Below are positions 33,319 through 45,301 of a stretch of DNA of 64,000 bases, in pieces. The position numbers were made by a program, and so were the translations under genes. The notes under the pieces were generated by a model, which saw only the letters and a list, made by a program, of their open reading frames with translations, ran no database searches and was not told the origin of the DNA. Source of the stretch: Thalassia testudinum (lineage: Eukaryota > Streptophyta > Magnoliopsida > Alismatales > Hydrocharitaceae); NCBI GenBank assembly GCA_037157565.1, contig JAZHRO010000036.1, positions 22,680,501 through 22,744,500 of the forward strand. Reading direction: 5' to 3'. Each line of letters starts with the position of its first letter. Position 1 is the first letter of the stretch.

Positions 33319-35130
33319 TTTTCGAGCAAAACACTAGGTGAAAAACTTACGAGAAAATAGTATTTACATGGGAAACCACTTCGAGTTTTGAGCTATGTCA
33401 CAACAAAGTCATCAATCTCGATTCTTCATCAAGACAAAGGAATTATACACAAGGCCTTAACGTCAAAGACTTCTAAAGTATCAACTCAAATTGAGACCTC
33501 CCAAATCAAATCAGGAATCCTATTAGCCATCAGACTTGGGTATTTGGAGTAACTTTCTTTGATTGAGTCGACCCACGAAAGGTTCAAATTGAATGCGAGA
33601 AACAAGCATCTTATGTGTGAAATAATGTGACCCATCAAACAGGCAATTAAGTTGATTCCTAGTATTCAATAAAACTTAGAATATTTCTATCTCTCTCTGA
33701 GACAATCCTATCTTCGGATTGGCCATACTAAGATTTGACAGCTTTCTCCTCACCACTTTTTTACCTCGAGGTCAACACATTAGGTGTATATCTCCCCTGT
33801 TGAACCCATTATTCTCTTATTTCTAATTTTTTTTCTCTGTATTTTTTCTTTTTTTCTATAGGATAAACACCCATTTGTAGCGAGGTGTTTTTATTTTGTA
33901 AATGGAAAGGGTAGCATCCATGTGTAGTGAGATGCTTTTATTTTGTGGAATTGCACCCATTTATAACGAGGAGCTTTATTTAGTGAATTTTTTTTTCATA
34001 TTTTTCTCATTTTTTTAAGGTGAAATATATATATATTACTTCAAATCATTTTTCTAGGTGAGTCGCTCTCTTTCATCCGTTGTAAATGCAATCCCCTAAA
34101 AACAAGAATAGTCCTAAGAGCTAGAAACATGGCAAGGTCCTTTGGATCTCCAATCCCTAAGACTAAATCTTCTTGACCACTAATGACTCAACAAAATCAC
34201 CAAAAAAATGAGTCAATGCACTGTGCCAGTGAAGGTGCTTGGAACTCCACGACTATCCAAACCTAAGGGCAGAGTGATAAGTCATTCACTCATCACTCCT
34301 TTGACTTGATACTTCCAGCTATTTCATACTCCTTTCAAAGTCTCGAGAAAATAAATCCTGATTTACGTAAATACTCAAGATAATTAAGTCGACATACGAC
34401 CTGAAGAGTTAAGAGAAGACTTTGTTCATACTATTCCTAAGATTAGTAAATCCTCAAAATCGAATTGCCCAATATTTTTATAGCTTAAACTATGAAAACC
34501 ATGATTTTTTTCTTTATTTGTTTTTTTTGAAAGTAGCTATTATTTTTTGATGACAGAACTAATTCAAGAAAAACCACTAATACCTATAATTCTGGAAATA
34601 AATAAGAATGACTTTGAAAAAATTAACTACCCCCCCATGCCTATCTCATGCAATGTCCTCAATACATGTGATAAATATAATATAATAATAGTTAGCTAGA
34701 AATCTGAGAGTTCTAAAGAAATTAAGACTCGATCATCTCCATACTTAAATAAAAATTTCAAAGCAAATAACAAGATTATTTACAACCGTTGGGTTGCCTC
34801 TCAACAAGCATTGAATTTTACATCTACAACTAGACCTAAACCTATAAAAGGATGAATCAATTAATAAAGAGGAGAGGGTAAAGAGTAGAATAACAAATAG
34901 ATCAAGGAAGCTAACAATTAGATGTTCGCAAATGCAGACTAGTTAGTGTTGCAACCCCATGTTAGAAGGTTGGGTACATGATAGATAAATCAGAAGAAGC
35001 TGTATCTAATGGCATTTAGTGCTTAGGACATGAGGTGCATTGAGACTGAAGGTAGGTAACCCAAGTATCAAAAATGTGTAATTCATAAAGTGTTGAGCCC
35101 AATGAAAATGAGATTTGGAGTGAGGGTGCA
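33319..35130 (-). promoter_or_regulatory. Element H post-coding region
   Basis: Minus-strand modules: ATTCAATGCTTGTTGAGAGG with CAACCCAAC (34780-34815), first purine tract GATAGGCATGGGGGGGTAG (34628-34647), a foldable TGACTTATCACTC block near 34270-34300, three degenerate tandem units of about 45 bp (33870-33985; plus-strand words TAGCGAGGTG, TAGTGAGATG, TAACGAGGAG), and GGGGAGATATACACC with GTGTTGACC (33770-33796). The order matches the other elements. The final purine tract is not recognisable. Confidence 0.65.
33870..33985 (-). repeat. Degenerate tandem repeat in element H post-coding region
   Basis: Three units carrying ACCCATTTGTAGCGAGG, TCCATGTGTAGTGAGAT and ACCCATTTATAACGAGG on the plus strand, each followed by TTTTATTT-like sequence. 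Element K has two units of the same module at about 46112-46168 in the opposite orientation, so this is the H/K counterpart of the twin module of A, B, G and J. Confidence 0.6.
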
Positions 35131-35139
35131 GATTTTAGG

Positions 35140-35583
35140 CTATCTTGGGTTTACAGAAATTAGATTTGATTAAGTCATAAGGGTCCTTATATAGAGTTCG
35201 ATGCATTAAGAGTAGAGGCACCCTTAGATTCTTGGTGTTATTTCCCCAAAAATTTTCTCTTAGTTCCACCACCTCCTTTTCTTCCTTGAAGTCCAAGTCT
35301 TTAAAATCATCAATGCTAAAATCAAACTTGGTTACATCATATCTACTTTAACGGTGATGCTAGTCATTGAAGGTTCATCAAGTTCGAATTGAAACATCTG
35401 AGCTTCACCTACTTCAGGCGAAAAATTCTCCTCAAAATCAAATGTGAATCTTTCCATTTTAGATTTATTAGAAATCTCCTCAAATAGAAAGGTCTCATAC
35501 TCAGATTTATGCTCATTTTCCTCAGATTCAATTTCAATATCGAATATAAAGCTTTCCATTTCAGAGTTATCAAAAGCTTGATC
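35140..35583 (-). pseudogene. Element H acidic protein with LRVP..LYKDPYD C-terminus
   Basis: Continues the protease frame after a stop. An acidic part shows two copies of a unit of about 33 residues (EEHIDESKYKAFLF.. and EENEHKSEYETFLFEEISN..). After a one-base shift near 35335 the frame continues as FDFSIDDFKDLDFKEEKE and LRENFWGN, then LRVPLLLMHRTLYKDPYDLI near 35227-35168. The last block matches LRVPICLKIPTLYQDPYDII of element J. The function is unknown. It occupies the place where RT and integrase lie in A and B. Confidence 0.6.
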
Positions 35584-36105
35584 CTAAAAAAGAAATGCCT
35601 TGTATTTAGATTCATCTATATGTTCCTCAAATTCTAAGACTTTCAATGAGGCACTTTTAATCAGACCCTCAACCTGCTTGAGTTCTTTAATGAGCCCACA
35701 ACTTTCATTAGAATCCTCAATAACCTTAAAAAGTTGTAATTTCATCTTTTCTTCCCCAAAGGCTATTTGTATATTATCATTTTTACAGTCAATCAGGGCC
35801 TCTACAATTGCTAAAAATGGTCTTCCGAGAATAATCGGGGCCCGTCTCAAATCCTTAGGAGTGTTAAGATCCAAGATATTGAAATCTATGGGGTAGTAAA
35901 AATTATGAATTCGAACAATTACATCCCTCAAAATCCTGCATGGACGTCTTGTGGATTGGTCAGCCAACTGGATTTGTATTTTAGTTAGTTCAAGGTCCCC
36001 TAATCCAATCATCTCATAGATCTTAGTGGGCATCAAGTTGATGGAATCCCCCAAATCAATTAAGCCCCTGTTAAAGTCTAGATCATTAATTTTGCATGAA
36101 ATCAA
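35584..36105 (-). pseudogene. Element H protease
   Basis: Open frame of 173 codons: MISCKINDLDFNRGLIDLGD, SINLMPTKIYEMIGLGDLEL, IQLADQSTRRPCRILRDVIV, APIILGRPFLAIVEALIDC. The catalytic loop reads DLGDS rather than DLGAS, a change that would probably impair activity. A linker ending VLEFEEHIDESKYKAFLF leads into the acidic protein. It is the best preserved protease domain outside element B. Confidence 0.82.
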
Positions 36106-38195
36106 GGGGGTTCTAGGGTCTCTCTTCTTGATAGGTGAATCCTTTAAGAGAATAAAGCTGACCTGTTAAGAAAGGATTACCTTCTCATGATTACTCGATT
36201 TTGACTTTCACTTTGTAGCAGTTAGTTACTTCTAACACTTGGCATAATCCGAGATGTGTTCAATAGATTCCAAAAGTGGGATATTAATTTGTATTTGTTT
36301 GAACACATCTAACCAGGTCATAGTCTTAGGCTCAGACTTCTTCCTAGGCCTATTTAGGGCCTCAAGAAAAGGAATTCAAATCTTTGGATCCTCAAAATCA
36401 TGAGCCTGGATCTCATCTTGAACCTCAGGTGCATTAATCACAGTTAGTTTATCATGATCCTGGGTTGCCTAATTTCAGTGGATAGGTTTCTGAGTGGTCA
36501 TGCCACTTCTCAAGGTGATGGAATTGGCAGTGGCAGGTGGGTATTGATTCCCCCAGAGAAGGTGTAGGAAAGACAGGTGCAGAACGATGTGGAACTTGAG
36601 GTGAATGAAAACCAGGGTGAGTTAGAGGAGCTAGTTGAATCACGTGTGCTTGGCTGAACCCTTGAGGATTGTGTCCTTGATAAGGCATGTTTCTAGTGTT
36701 CAGAATGGGTTAGGAAGGGAGGGCACCAATACGTCTACCATTAGGCTTAGGCCCTATCTGGTTCTTCAGATGTTAGATGGACTGGGTCAATTGTAGCATA
36801 GCTTGCAACATGGAAGTAGTTGTGTCCATCAGTTGCTGGCTTTGATTCAATATAGCCAACTTAGTTTGGCTAGGCTAGTTAGGGGGCATAGATTGATAGG
36901 TTTGACCTTGGTTGAAAGTATTAGGTAAGCCAGTGTTTATTTGATAAGGTCTAGGTTGTGGAATTTGTTGGTTTACTTGCCCTTGGCTTTTCTAAGAAAA
37001 ATTCGGGTGATTTCTCCAACTAGGGTTATAAGAGTTGGAGAAAGGATTTCTATTGTTTCCTTGGATAGCTGACACATCCTCATATCCAGGTGATGATGAG
37101 GATAGGAGTGCAGAGTCAAGATAGCAGGGATCAAAGGTCCCTGTGTGGGTCCCTTGAGAAGGACCCTGGGTCAGTTGGATCCCATCTGAAGCCATGTGTA
37201 GCTTGTTCACAAACTCCCTCCTTGAGGGAGCTTAGATACTGGGTGATGGGAGGGTTGCTCTCTTCCTATTTTGGCTCATTAGTTCATCCAGTTTTTTAGA
37301 TGCAACCTCAACTTTGTCCAGCTTTTCACAGATCAAATTCATATCCACATTACTAGAGCTCTCCTAGACCTCATAAATTCCACCTCTAGGTTGCATGGAT
37401 CTTCCATAAGTTTACATGAAGGCATTGTTTATGGAATTCTCACTCATAGTCTCAAATAAATCAAAAGCATTATTTTCATCCTTACTCAAAAAGTTTCCTT
37501 CACAGGCGGCATCCACAAGGCTTCTCATATGATCATTAAACCCATGATAAAAGATCTGCACTAGTTGCCATCTAGGAACCTCATGATGTAGGCATTTTCT
37601 AATTAAATCCATGAATTTCTCCCAAGCTTCATGCAATGCTTCTTTAGGGTGTATGGAGAAGATGGTGATAGCTCTTCTAAGTGCATTAGTTTTTCCAATT
37701 GGGAAAAATTTCTTCAGGAAGGTGCTTTTTAGCTCCCCCCAAGTGTTAATAGGCCTTCCTATAGACCTAAACCAATGACTATCTTTCTCTTTTAGGGAAA
37801 AAAGGAAGAGTTTTATTTTTATCACATCATCATGTAAATTAGGAATTCTAATTGTCTCATTAATGGCTACAAACTCTTCTAAGAATTGACAGGGGTCTTC
37901 ATCATTGTTTCTCTTAAAATGAGGTTGGGGCTGTATAGTGGAGTGCTTAATCTCAAATTGAGCCTCTACAGGTGGGATCCTATATAACATAAGGTTGCTG
38001 TTGATACTAGGCGGGGTTGTAAAAATCCCTCAAGGGCCTAGCCTATGGATGTTGGATCTATAAAATCTCAAGCACTTCCTGCACTTGGGTCTGATGATTC
38101 TATTGAAACTAATTCAACTAGAGTTGGAGGTTCTGGATTTGACCTGAGGATCTATTTGATTTGGTTGTGGATTCGAGTTGGCTGGGTTAGCCATC
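36106..38195 (-). pseudogene. Element H gag
   Basis: The probable start is MANPANSNPQPN, preceded by a Ser/Asp-rich stretch at about 38195. The gag domain is open at 37990-37412: IKLFLFSLKEKDSHWFRSI, FFPIGKTNALRRAI, HEAWEKFMDLIRKC, QIFYHGFNDHMRSLVDA, close to element B gag. It continues with CEKLDKVEVASKKLDEL and a Pro/Gln/Asn-rich tail (37210-36452), with stops. Having gag and protease but no RT means it could build particles but needed RT and integrase from a relative. Confidence 0.8.
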
Positions 38196-39781
38196 AAATC
38201 AAGGTCAGAGTCCAAGTCAGATGTAGAATTGGATTCACCAATAATCAGTCTCTTCCTTGGTTCTCTTTGTAGAGGTGGCAGCAAGTGTGGATTTTGTGAT
38301 ATAGTTACATGCATACATTTGGAAGAATGTTATAGATGCCAATAGAATAGGAGAGAGAAGTGTGTGCACAATACAAGCAATCGAATTCTAGCCCTAAAGG
38401 GTTGCACCTATTGGACCTAGTCGAAATTTTGCTAATCCTAGCTAAATGACCTAACCCTTGAATTACTTGGCTGGCTAGAAGGGTGGGACCCCCTAGGACA
38501 CCCTGCATAGTGGGACACCACTAGAGGTTAACATGGTCACTGCACTGACCTTTCTTGTCACCAGTTGGTCCAAGTAGACAAGGACTCAGATACAATCAAC
38601 TAGGTATAGCTACAGTTTGGAAAATAAAATCCAACCTAGTTGGCGCATCTATCAAATTAATTAGGGTTTAAGATTTAAAGTGCACAGGGTTATATGATGA
38701 GTGTGAGGGGGGTGGGTGCCCAATTAATTCAATTCAGATGTGTGTGCATGCCAAATAAGGACCCACAAATAGATTTAATTGGTGAAGTATTTTTAATGCT
38801 CAAATAATTAATTCATCAAATTTAGGGTTCAAATTTCAAGGCCTTTTCACATAAGTTTTGAGTGGAACAGACAATGTTTTTCAATCACCAAACCTTGATC
38901 TTTTCCTTTCAACTTGTGAATTTGGAAACCCTAATGTGGCACCTTAGCATGCAGCTTCAAAGTGAATCACTTTTATTTCAAATGTTGTAGCCTAAACAAT
39001 GTAATAAAGGCTTCCCAAACATCAATTGAGCAAGCACACACTAAATAAATTTTTTTTCTGAATTTTTAGGGGCTTAAAAATATTTTTTTCAGATTTTACA
39101 ACTAATAGTGGAAAAATAGTCCAAATAGAACCCTAATGAGTATTTTTCATAAATAATAATGATACATCCGTCAGAAAATTTTCTCAATTCTTTTTCAATA
39201 AACTAGATTTGATCATAAATCCAATGAAAAAGATTTCACTAAATTTTAAGTTGCATAGAATTCAGGAAAATTCGATGAACCCGGATCTCTAATAGAAACC
39301 TTTCATATTGACCCATTGACAGTACAAGATTTTTCTAGGATAGCACAAAATGAATTTTCATGTGAAATTTGGTGGGTTTGTTACTGATTTCAAGGAAGCC
39401 ACTCAGTAAAAATTTGGCAACTTTCAAAAGCACCAATATTTTGGAATTAAAATTTTAATTTACCATGAGAAACTAATCCAAACATGGTTAGGATGAGATA
39501 TGATCTTTAAAGTGCAACTAGACTAGGATAAGAGAGATTTTTTTTTGTTTGAAAATAATACTCAATGCAATTACTCCTAGGAGTCATGGACCTACCTAAG
39601 TCTATGACATAGATGACCTACCTGGAGATCTTCACTTGCACTTTTTCTTCTCATCGCTTCATGATTCGTTCTTGTGTGGCTGTGCAATCCTGCACACAAA
39701 ATGACAAAAAGAGAAGAACAAGTTAGATCTCACAAATTAAAATCTAGATGAAGCTATTGAAAGTGAAATAATCATGTTGCC
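38196..39781 (-). other. Element H leader
   Basis: About 1.6 kb between PBS and gag, AT-rich, without a recognisable gene. The minus-strand frame around 38305-38508 has no family resemblance. Confidence 0.6.
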
Positions 39782-39799
39782 TCCCCAGCAACGACACCA
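39782..39799 (-). promoter_or_regulatory. Primer binding site of element H
   Basis: Minus strand TGGTGTCGTTGCTGGGGA, five bases from the LTR end. It differs from the element 1 PBS by transitions only. Confidence 0.8.
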
Positions 39800-39804
39800 A
39801 AAAG

Positions 39805-41383
39805 TGTTTTGAACGTGGATGTGATGTGAAAAATTGCTTTTCGTTGTAGTAAATAAGTACAAAAACTCTTAAATTTGTAAGTGAAATCAAACTCATAAGA
39901 TTTTCGAATAGAAATATGGGAGTCCAGTTTGTTTGAAGGGAGGAAAATAGATCAAAATTACTTTCCTAATTAGAGCTAGAACTAAATAGCAAGTAAGATG
40001 ATTATTACAACTAATACTAAATCTAATAGCATACAACTACTCGAATTATAATATACCACTATTAGAAAGGATACAACTTGATGACAAGTTGAAAAAAAAC
40101 TAGAACTTTATTGCTATAGAAAATCTGAACAATTAAAACTTAGAGTACAGCTAGAAGAATGCTTTGAAAAGCAAATCTAATACAACTAGAAAAATAAAAA
40201 CTAAAACTATTGGCTTCGAAGGCAAAGTTTGGACCATTGACGTAGATGTGGATGTGAAGGTGCACTCACAAACTCCAAGGGGAGAAGTAGAGGACTAATT
40301 CTAGTTGGTGAATCTATTTGGAAGTGGAAAGGAATGATCCTAAGGTGGGTGGGTAGGGTATTTATATAAAGGTCAAGAAGGCTTGTGATTGGTTGATCCA
40401 AGTTGCATTCGATCACCAAAATAAAGGGCTAGGATAAGGAGACTAGGTATCAAGGGGTAGGATGAAAGAATAGGTGGACAGAGTAGGTTAGGTGTTGTTG
40501 GAACTGATGGAGCGCCAAGATGGCTTTGAGAGGATGATGGAGGGTTGTGGTTCTCTTGAATTTTTGGTCTCTTTATATTTCGAATTTCAAGTTGTACATA
40601 AATGTAAAGTTGTATCCCTCGAAATTTTCTTTCTAACACAACTTGGATCACTCAATTTAGATTTGAAATGAAAACATTATGTCCAAAATACTAGAGATGT
40701 TTCATGATGTTACGAATTTCGAGATTAAGTTTAGGATTAGGAATAGGATTTGGTTTAGGGTTTTAAGAAAGGTATTTAGGTAGGCAATTTAGGATCCTGG
40801 GATTTAGATCTAGTGGTGGATAAATTATGGTGTATTTTGACCATCCAAATAGTTTTTATTTGTGTATAAAAGGGATGGCCAAATGAGGTTTGTTGGGTTA
40901 GGATTTAGGTTTTCTAAGGATAAGGGATAGGTTCTTTTAGGAAAGGATAGGATCAAGTTTGGTCAAGAAAATAGGCTAGGGTTTGATGTCTTCAGTCAGC
41001 CTTAGGGTGTGGGAAGTTAGGTCCATAGGTTAGGTCATAGGTTTGGAAATTTGGATTCCTAACTAGGCTAGGGTTAGGTTTAATTGGGTTTCCAAATATG
41101 TTCACCAATTAGGCTTACTCCTCTTCCATGTGTACTCAATAAAGAAAATTCAATCAACCTTGCTCCGATAAACTTGAAATTTTGTATCGGCATATATAAA
41201 AATAAATATATCAAGGTACCAGATATAATTGCAGGAAAAATTACACAAAAGTCCACAAGTATGCATATTTACATAATGGCCTAAAATGATTAATCTAACC
41301 TAACTAAATGCAATCTAACCCAAATTACCCTTCGACTAATATTAAGCAGTCACTAATTAACATAAATAAATATGGAAATATCA
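39805..41383 (-). repeat. 5' LTR of element H
   Basis: Minus strand TGATATTTCC at 41383 to CAAAACA at 39805, next to the PBS. TATA box TTTATATAAATACC lies at about 40368-40350. The block TTTACTACAACG about 50 bp before the end is shared with the element 1 LTR. The right edge cuts element K between the protease Gly-Ala and Ser-Ile-Asn codons; GTCTA at 41384-41388 is the expected target duplication copy. No clear tRNA-like box pair was seen here. Confidence 0.78.
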
Positions 41384-41740
41384 GTCTATCAACCTAGCTC
41401 CCACTACTATTTATGATCATTTTTGATTTGGGGATTTGAAACCCACCTCAATCACCATTCAGTTGGCAGATAGATCTATGAAGGTACCAAGGGGGGTGGT
41501 TGAGAATGTGACCATGAAGGTCCGTGGGTTCTGCTTCGCAGAGGACTCCTTCATCTTGGACATGGAGGTTCCTCCTAATCTCATTGATGCACCTATCATC
41601 TTGGGTCCCCCATTTTTGGTGATCGCCCTGGCGAACATCGATTGTACATTTGGGTGTATGGAGATGCCTAGGGCAACGAAAGATTTTGACTTGATATTTT
41701 TAGGGCAACCTCAAATTTTGATTGTGATTTAATCGAGGAG
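41384..41740 (+). pseudogene. Element K protease, C-terminal part
   Basis: Resumes at Ser-Ile-Asn after the H insertion, passes a stop in place of Gly (41423), then reads GDLKPTSITIQLADRSMKVP, RGVVENVTMKVRGF and APIILGPPFLVIALANIDC. The catalytic Asp is lost with the missing left part. Confidence 0.78.
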
Positions 41741-42639
41741 GATTTTGAAGATGAAGAACCAAAGTATTGCGCTAACATTGGGCTTCTATGCAGTGACCTA
41801 ATGTTTCATTCATCTTTATTCACAAGGTTCTTAGACAAAATTCTGTACGGGATGATTGTTTCCGATTCACCACACATTACTTCCTTCCCTGACGATGATT
41901 GTTTGGGGTGCCCTTTTGTTCATTCTAACACCCCAGGTCAGTTATATCTTGATACTTCTGTTGTATGTACTTCAATTTTCTGACTCGCCTATGCTAGTGT
42001 AGGATGTCATGGTTGCAATAGACGATCTAGGTCCTCTTGAGAGACATGTAGATAGGGTTTATGATCCATGTTTGCCCTTAATGGAAATACTAGGCTGTGA
42101 TGTAGATGATACTAGTTCTAGTTTCTTTTTTGCCTTTGTACAAGAGGAGGACTCGAGCCAGCTAGTAAAACACTTCAGCACTAACTTACGGTCCCGCCCA
42201 TCCTCACTTTGGCCCCATGGTCTTAATGATGCATGTTTTGAACTTTACCATCTCACCGACACAGCCACTACCGAACTTCTGGTAGGTGCAGGTTCAGAAG
42301 ATGTGTATGGACTTCATGATCTTTAAATATACCTAGATGATTCCTCTCACCCCTCATTTTATCCCTTGTAGGAAAACTTCCTATAGGTGTTTCTTCCTCT
42401 ACTCCACTTTTGATTGAATTGAAGCTCTTACCTGATCCTCTCAAGTATGTGTTCTTTGGCAATGCAGAGACATATCCCGTTATCATTAGCTCTCAGTTGA
42501 CCCAAGAATAAGAACTTAAATTGATTTCTGTGCTTCGAGATCATAGGGTTGCTATTGGGTGGAATATTTCTGACCATCGTGGTATTCACCCTTCTTATTG
42601 TACCCATCACATTTATACAAAAGATGTGGCAAAGCCTTC
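41741..42639 (+). pseudogene. Element K linker between protease and RT
   Basis: Open frames at 41801-41983 and 42009-42326 are acidic and low in motif content, comparable to the linker of element A (4155-4400). The RT entry motif VAIGWNISDHRGIHPSYCTH is near 42550-42610. A function apart from the polyprotein is not supported. Confidence 0.55.
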
Positions 42640-43440
42640 TTGACAACCTCAACTTAGGCTAAATCTCAATATGCTTAAGGTTGTTAAAAAAGAAATCAAG
42701 TGGCTGGATGCTGATATTGTATACCCTATTTCTGACAGCCAATGGGTGAGTCCCATTCAGATCGTGCCTTAGAAGGTAGGACTCACCATAATTCGAAATG
42801 GAAAAGGTGAATCCATCCCAACCTACACTACTTCTTCATGGCAGTCTTGTATTGACTATTATAAACTTAGCTTGACTACTAAGAAGGACCACTTTCCATT
42901 ACCATTCATTGACCAGATTTTGGAAAGATTAGCTGGGTGAGGTTTTTTCTACTTTTTGGATGGATATTATAGGTACAATCAAGTTGCTATCAACCTGGAA
43001 GATCAAGAGAAAATGACCTTTACTTGTCCCTTTGGCTCATTTGCTTTTAAGCGAACACCGTTTGGCCTATGCAATGCAGTAGTAGCTTTTTAGCTTTGCA
43101 TGATGACCATCTTCTTTGATATATTTGGAATTTTGTGGAGGTATTTATGGATGACTTTTCCATTTTCAAAAATAACTACGATTCTTGTCTTGATAATCTC
43201 ACTAAGAACTTGAAACGTTGCATAGAAGTCAACCTAGTACTATCTTGGGAGAAGAGCCATTTCATGATGAGAGATGGTATTGTACTAGGTCATAGGATCT
43301 CTGAAAATGGTATGGAAGTTGACCAGGCGAAGGATGATATCATTTCTCATTTATGTATGCCTAGTTTGGTCAAATACATCCAGTCCTTCTTGGGATACGT
43401 CGGTTTCTACAGGAGATTCATAAAGATTTTTCAGAAATTA
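42640..43440 (+). pseudogene. Element K reverse transcriptase
   Basis: Motifs [57 protein letters not shown] and the active site VFMDDFSIFKNNY (43138-43176), ending SFLGYVGFYRRFIK. Several in-frame stops and shifts are present. Order and spacing are those of A and B. Confidence 0.82.
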
Positions 43441-43935
43441 CTCATCCATTGACAAATCTCCTAGTAGCGGATGTCCCATTTGACTTTGACTCAACCTGTC
43501 GTAGCACTTTCGTGACTCTGCGAAAGGCTATGCTTGATTCTCCTATTCTCTAGCCACCCAACTGGTCACTTGATTTCAAGATTATGTGCATTGCTTCAGA
43601 TTTTGTAGTTGGAGCAGTGTTAGACCAGCGTCGGAGTGCCATCCTTTTGTTATATACTGTGCTAGGAAGATGCTAAATGAGGTTCAGTGTAATTATACAA
43701 TCATCGAGTAAGAACTGCTAGCAGGACTTTTCAGGCTAGAGAAATTCCATTCCTATCTCCTCAGGTCTAAGGTTATTGTATTCACTGGTCATTCAGCCCT
43801 TTGACATTTGTTAGCAAAGAAGCATTCCAAACCATGATTAATTAGTTGGATCCTTCTGTTACAACAATTGACATCGAGATTCACAACAAATCTAGAGCAC
43901 AAAATGTCATGGTTGATCATTTATCATATCTTGAC
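43441..43935 (+). pseudogene. Element K RNase H
   Basis: Recognisable over several frames: ASDFVVGAVLDQR, YTVLGRCMR-like shifted sequence, [26 protein letters not shown] sequence and NVMVDHLSYL at the end. The domain is heavily damaged, so boundaries are approximate. Confidence 0.65.
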
Positions 43936-45301
43936 GAAACCCACATTCCTCTTTCCCCTCTAATTTCTGAAAAATTCCTAGATGAATTTGTTTTGGTTAT
44001 GGATTTATTAGAGCTCCCCTGCTTTAAGGATATCGCAAATTGTCTTGCCTGTGGCAAGATTCCCTCAAGATTATCTAAGGACCAAAAGCTCAAATTCCTT
44101 TATGAGGCCATGATTTATTTTTAGGATGACCCCCTACTTTTTCAATTAGGTTCTAATCAAGTGATCAGGAGGTGTGTCCTCGGCACTGAGATTTTGAGTG
44201 TGCTTTCTTTGTGCCATAGCGAGGCTTCTAGTGGGAATTTCTCAAGCAAGAAGACCGCTGCAAGGATCTTGTAGTTCGATTTCTTCTGGTCATCCATCTT
44301 TAGAGACACACACAACTTTTCCAAGAACTGCAAATGATGCCAGTCAATAGGTTCCATGACCAGGAGAGACATGATGCCTCTTCAACTTATCTTGGTTGTG
44401 GAAGTGCTCGACATTTGGGTCATCAATTTCATGGGCCCTTTCCCTATCTCATATGGCTTCGAGTATATTTTACTTGTTAATTATGGGTGGAAGTAGGTAG
44501 TAGTCATCCCTACGAGATGTATCGATCATAAGTACTATTGTTTCATTCGTTCAAGAGTATTTTTGTGAGATTTGGTGTTCATTGTGCACTGATTAGCGAA
44601 GGGGACAGTCATTTTATTCATGCCCAATTTAGAAATGTTTTGAAGAAATATGAGCTGAATCACTGCATAGCCACCCCATATCAGCCTTAGACAGATGGGC
44701 AAGCTGAGGTGTTGAATTGTCAAATCAAGCTAATTTTACAAAAGATTGTGAGCCCTAACCAGAAGGATTGGTTCAACCAATTGATGGATGCATTATGGGC
44801 ATATTGGATTGCATACATGGTTCTGCTTGGAATGTCAACATACAAAATGGTGTATGGAAAAGCATGTCACCATCCAGTTGAGTTGGAATATCGTGCATGT
44901 TGGGTGGTGCAGAACTGTAATTTCATCCTCGATGTGGGAGGTCATAAGAGAAAGCTCCAACTCAGCAAATTGGAAGAGATTTAGTAGGAGGCCTACGAGA
45001 ATACAAAAATTTACAAGGACAAACTGAAGGTCTTTCATGACCACCACATCCAAAGGAAAACCTTCATTCCTAATCACCAAGTCTGGTTATTTGATTCCAA
45101 ACTTAAGTTCTTCATGGGGAAATTTAAGTCGAAGTGGACTAGCTCGTTTATTATGATTAGCCCATATTTTAATGGGGCTATTCAAATCCAAAACCCAAAG
45201 ACTGGGTATGTTTCTACAGTGAATGACCAATGCCTCAAGTCATTCTTGGCCCACAACCTCCTCCTGCTGATGAAGCCATTCATCTAATTGAGAAATTCTG
45301 A
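43936..45301 (+). pseudogene. Element K integrase
   Basis: Fragments in several frames: the zinc domain near 44200-44350, DIWVINFMGPFP (first catalytic Asp replaced by Asn), SEGDSHFIHAQFR, TDGQAEVLNCQIKLILQKI (catalytic Glu kept) and the open frame 44709-44984 (YGKACHHPVELEYR). The end is FMGKFKSKWTS and IEKF with a stop at about 45301. It is clearly inactive. Confidence 0.78.

Larger units (their letters stand above)
33319..41383 (-). mobile_element. Element H: non-autonomous gypsy element with gag and protease but no RT or integrase
   Basis: Minus-strand order is 5' LTR (41383-39805), PBS, leader, gag, protease, acidic protein with a C-terminal LRVP..TLYKDPYD block, then the post-coding region. 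No RT, RNase H or integrase motif occurs between protease and post-coding region. Its 5' LTR end splits element K's protease at 41383/41384. A matching 3' LTR is not evident; the sequence abutting its 3' side is an LTR of a different family (30400-33318). Confidence 0.75.

Noticed and set aside
33870..33985. A CRISPR-like repeat array
   Set aside because: Only three degenerate units, in an AT-rich plant retrotransposon post-coding region; no spacers of uniform length and no cas-like gene.
42009..42326. An independent gene between protease and RT of element K
   Set aside because: Position and acidic composition match the Pol linker of element A; no start context or domain.
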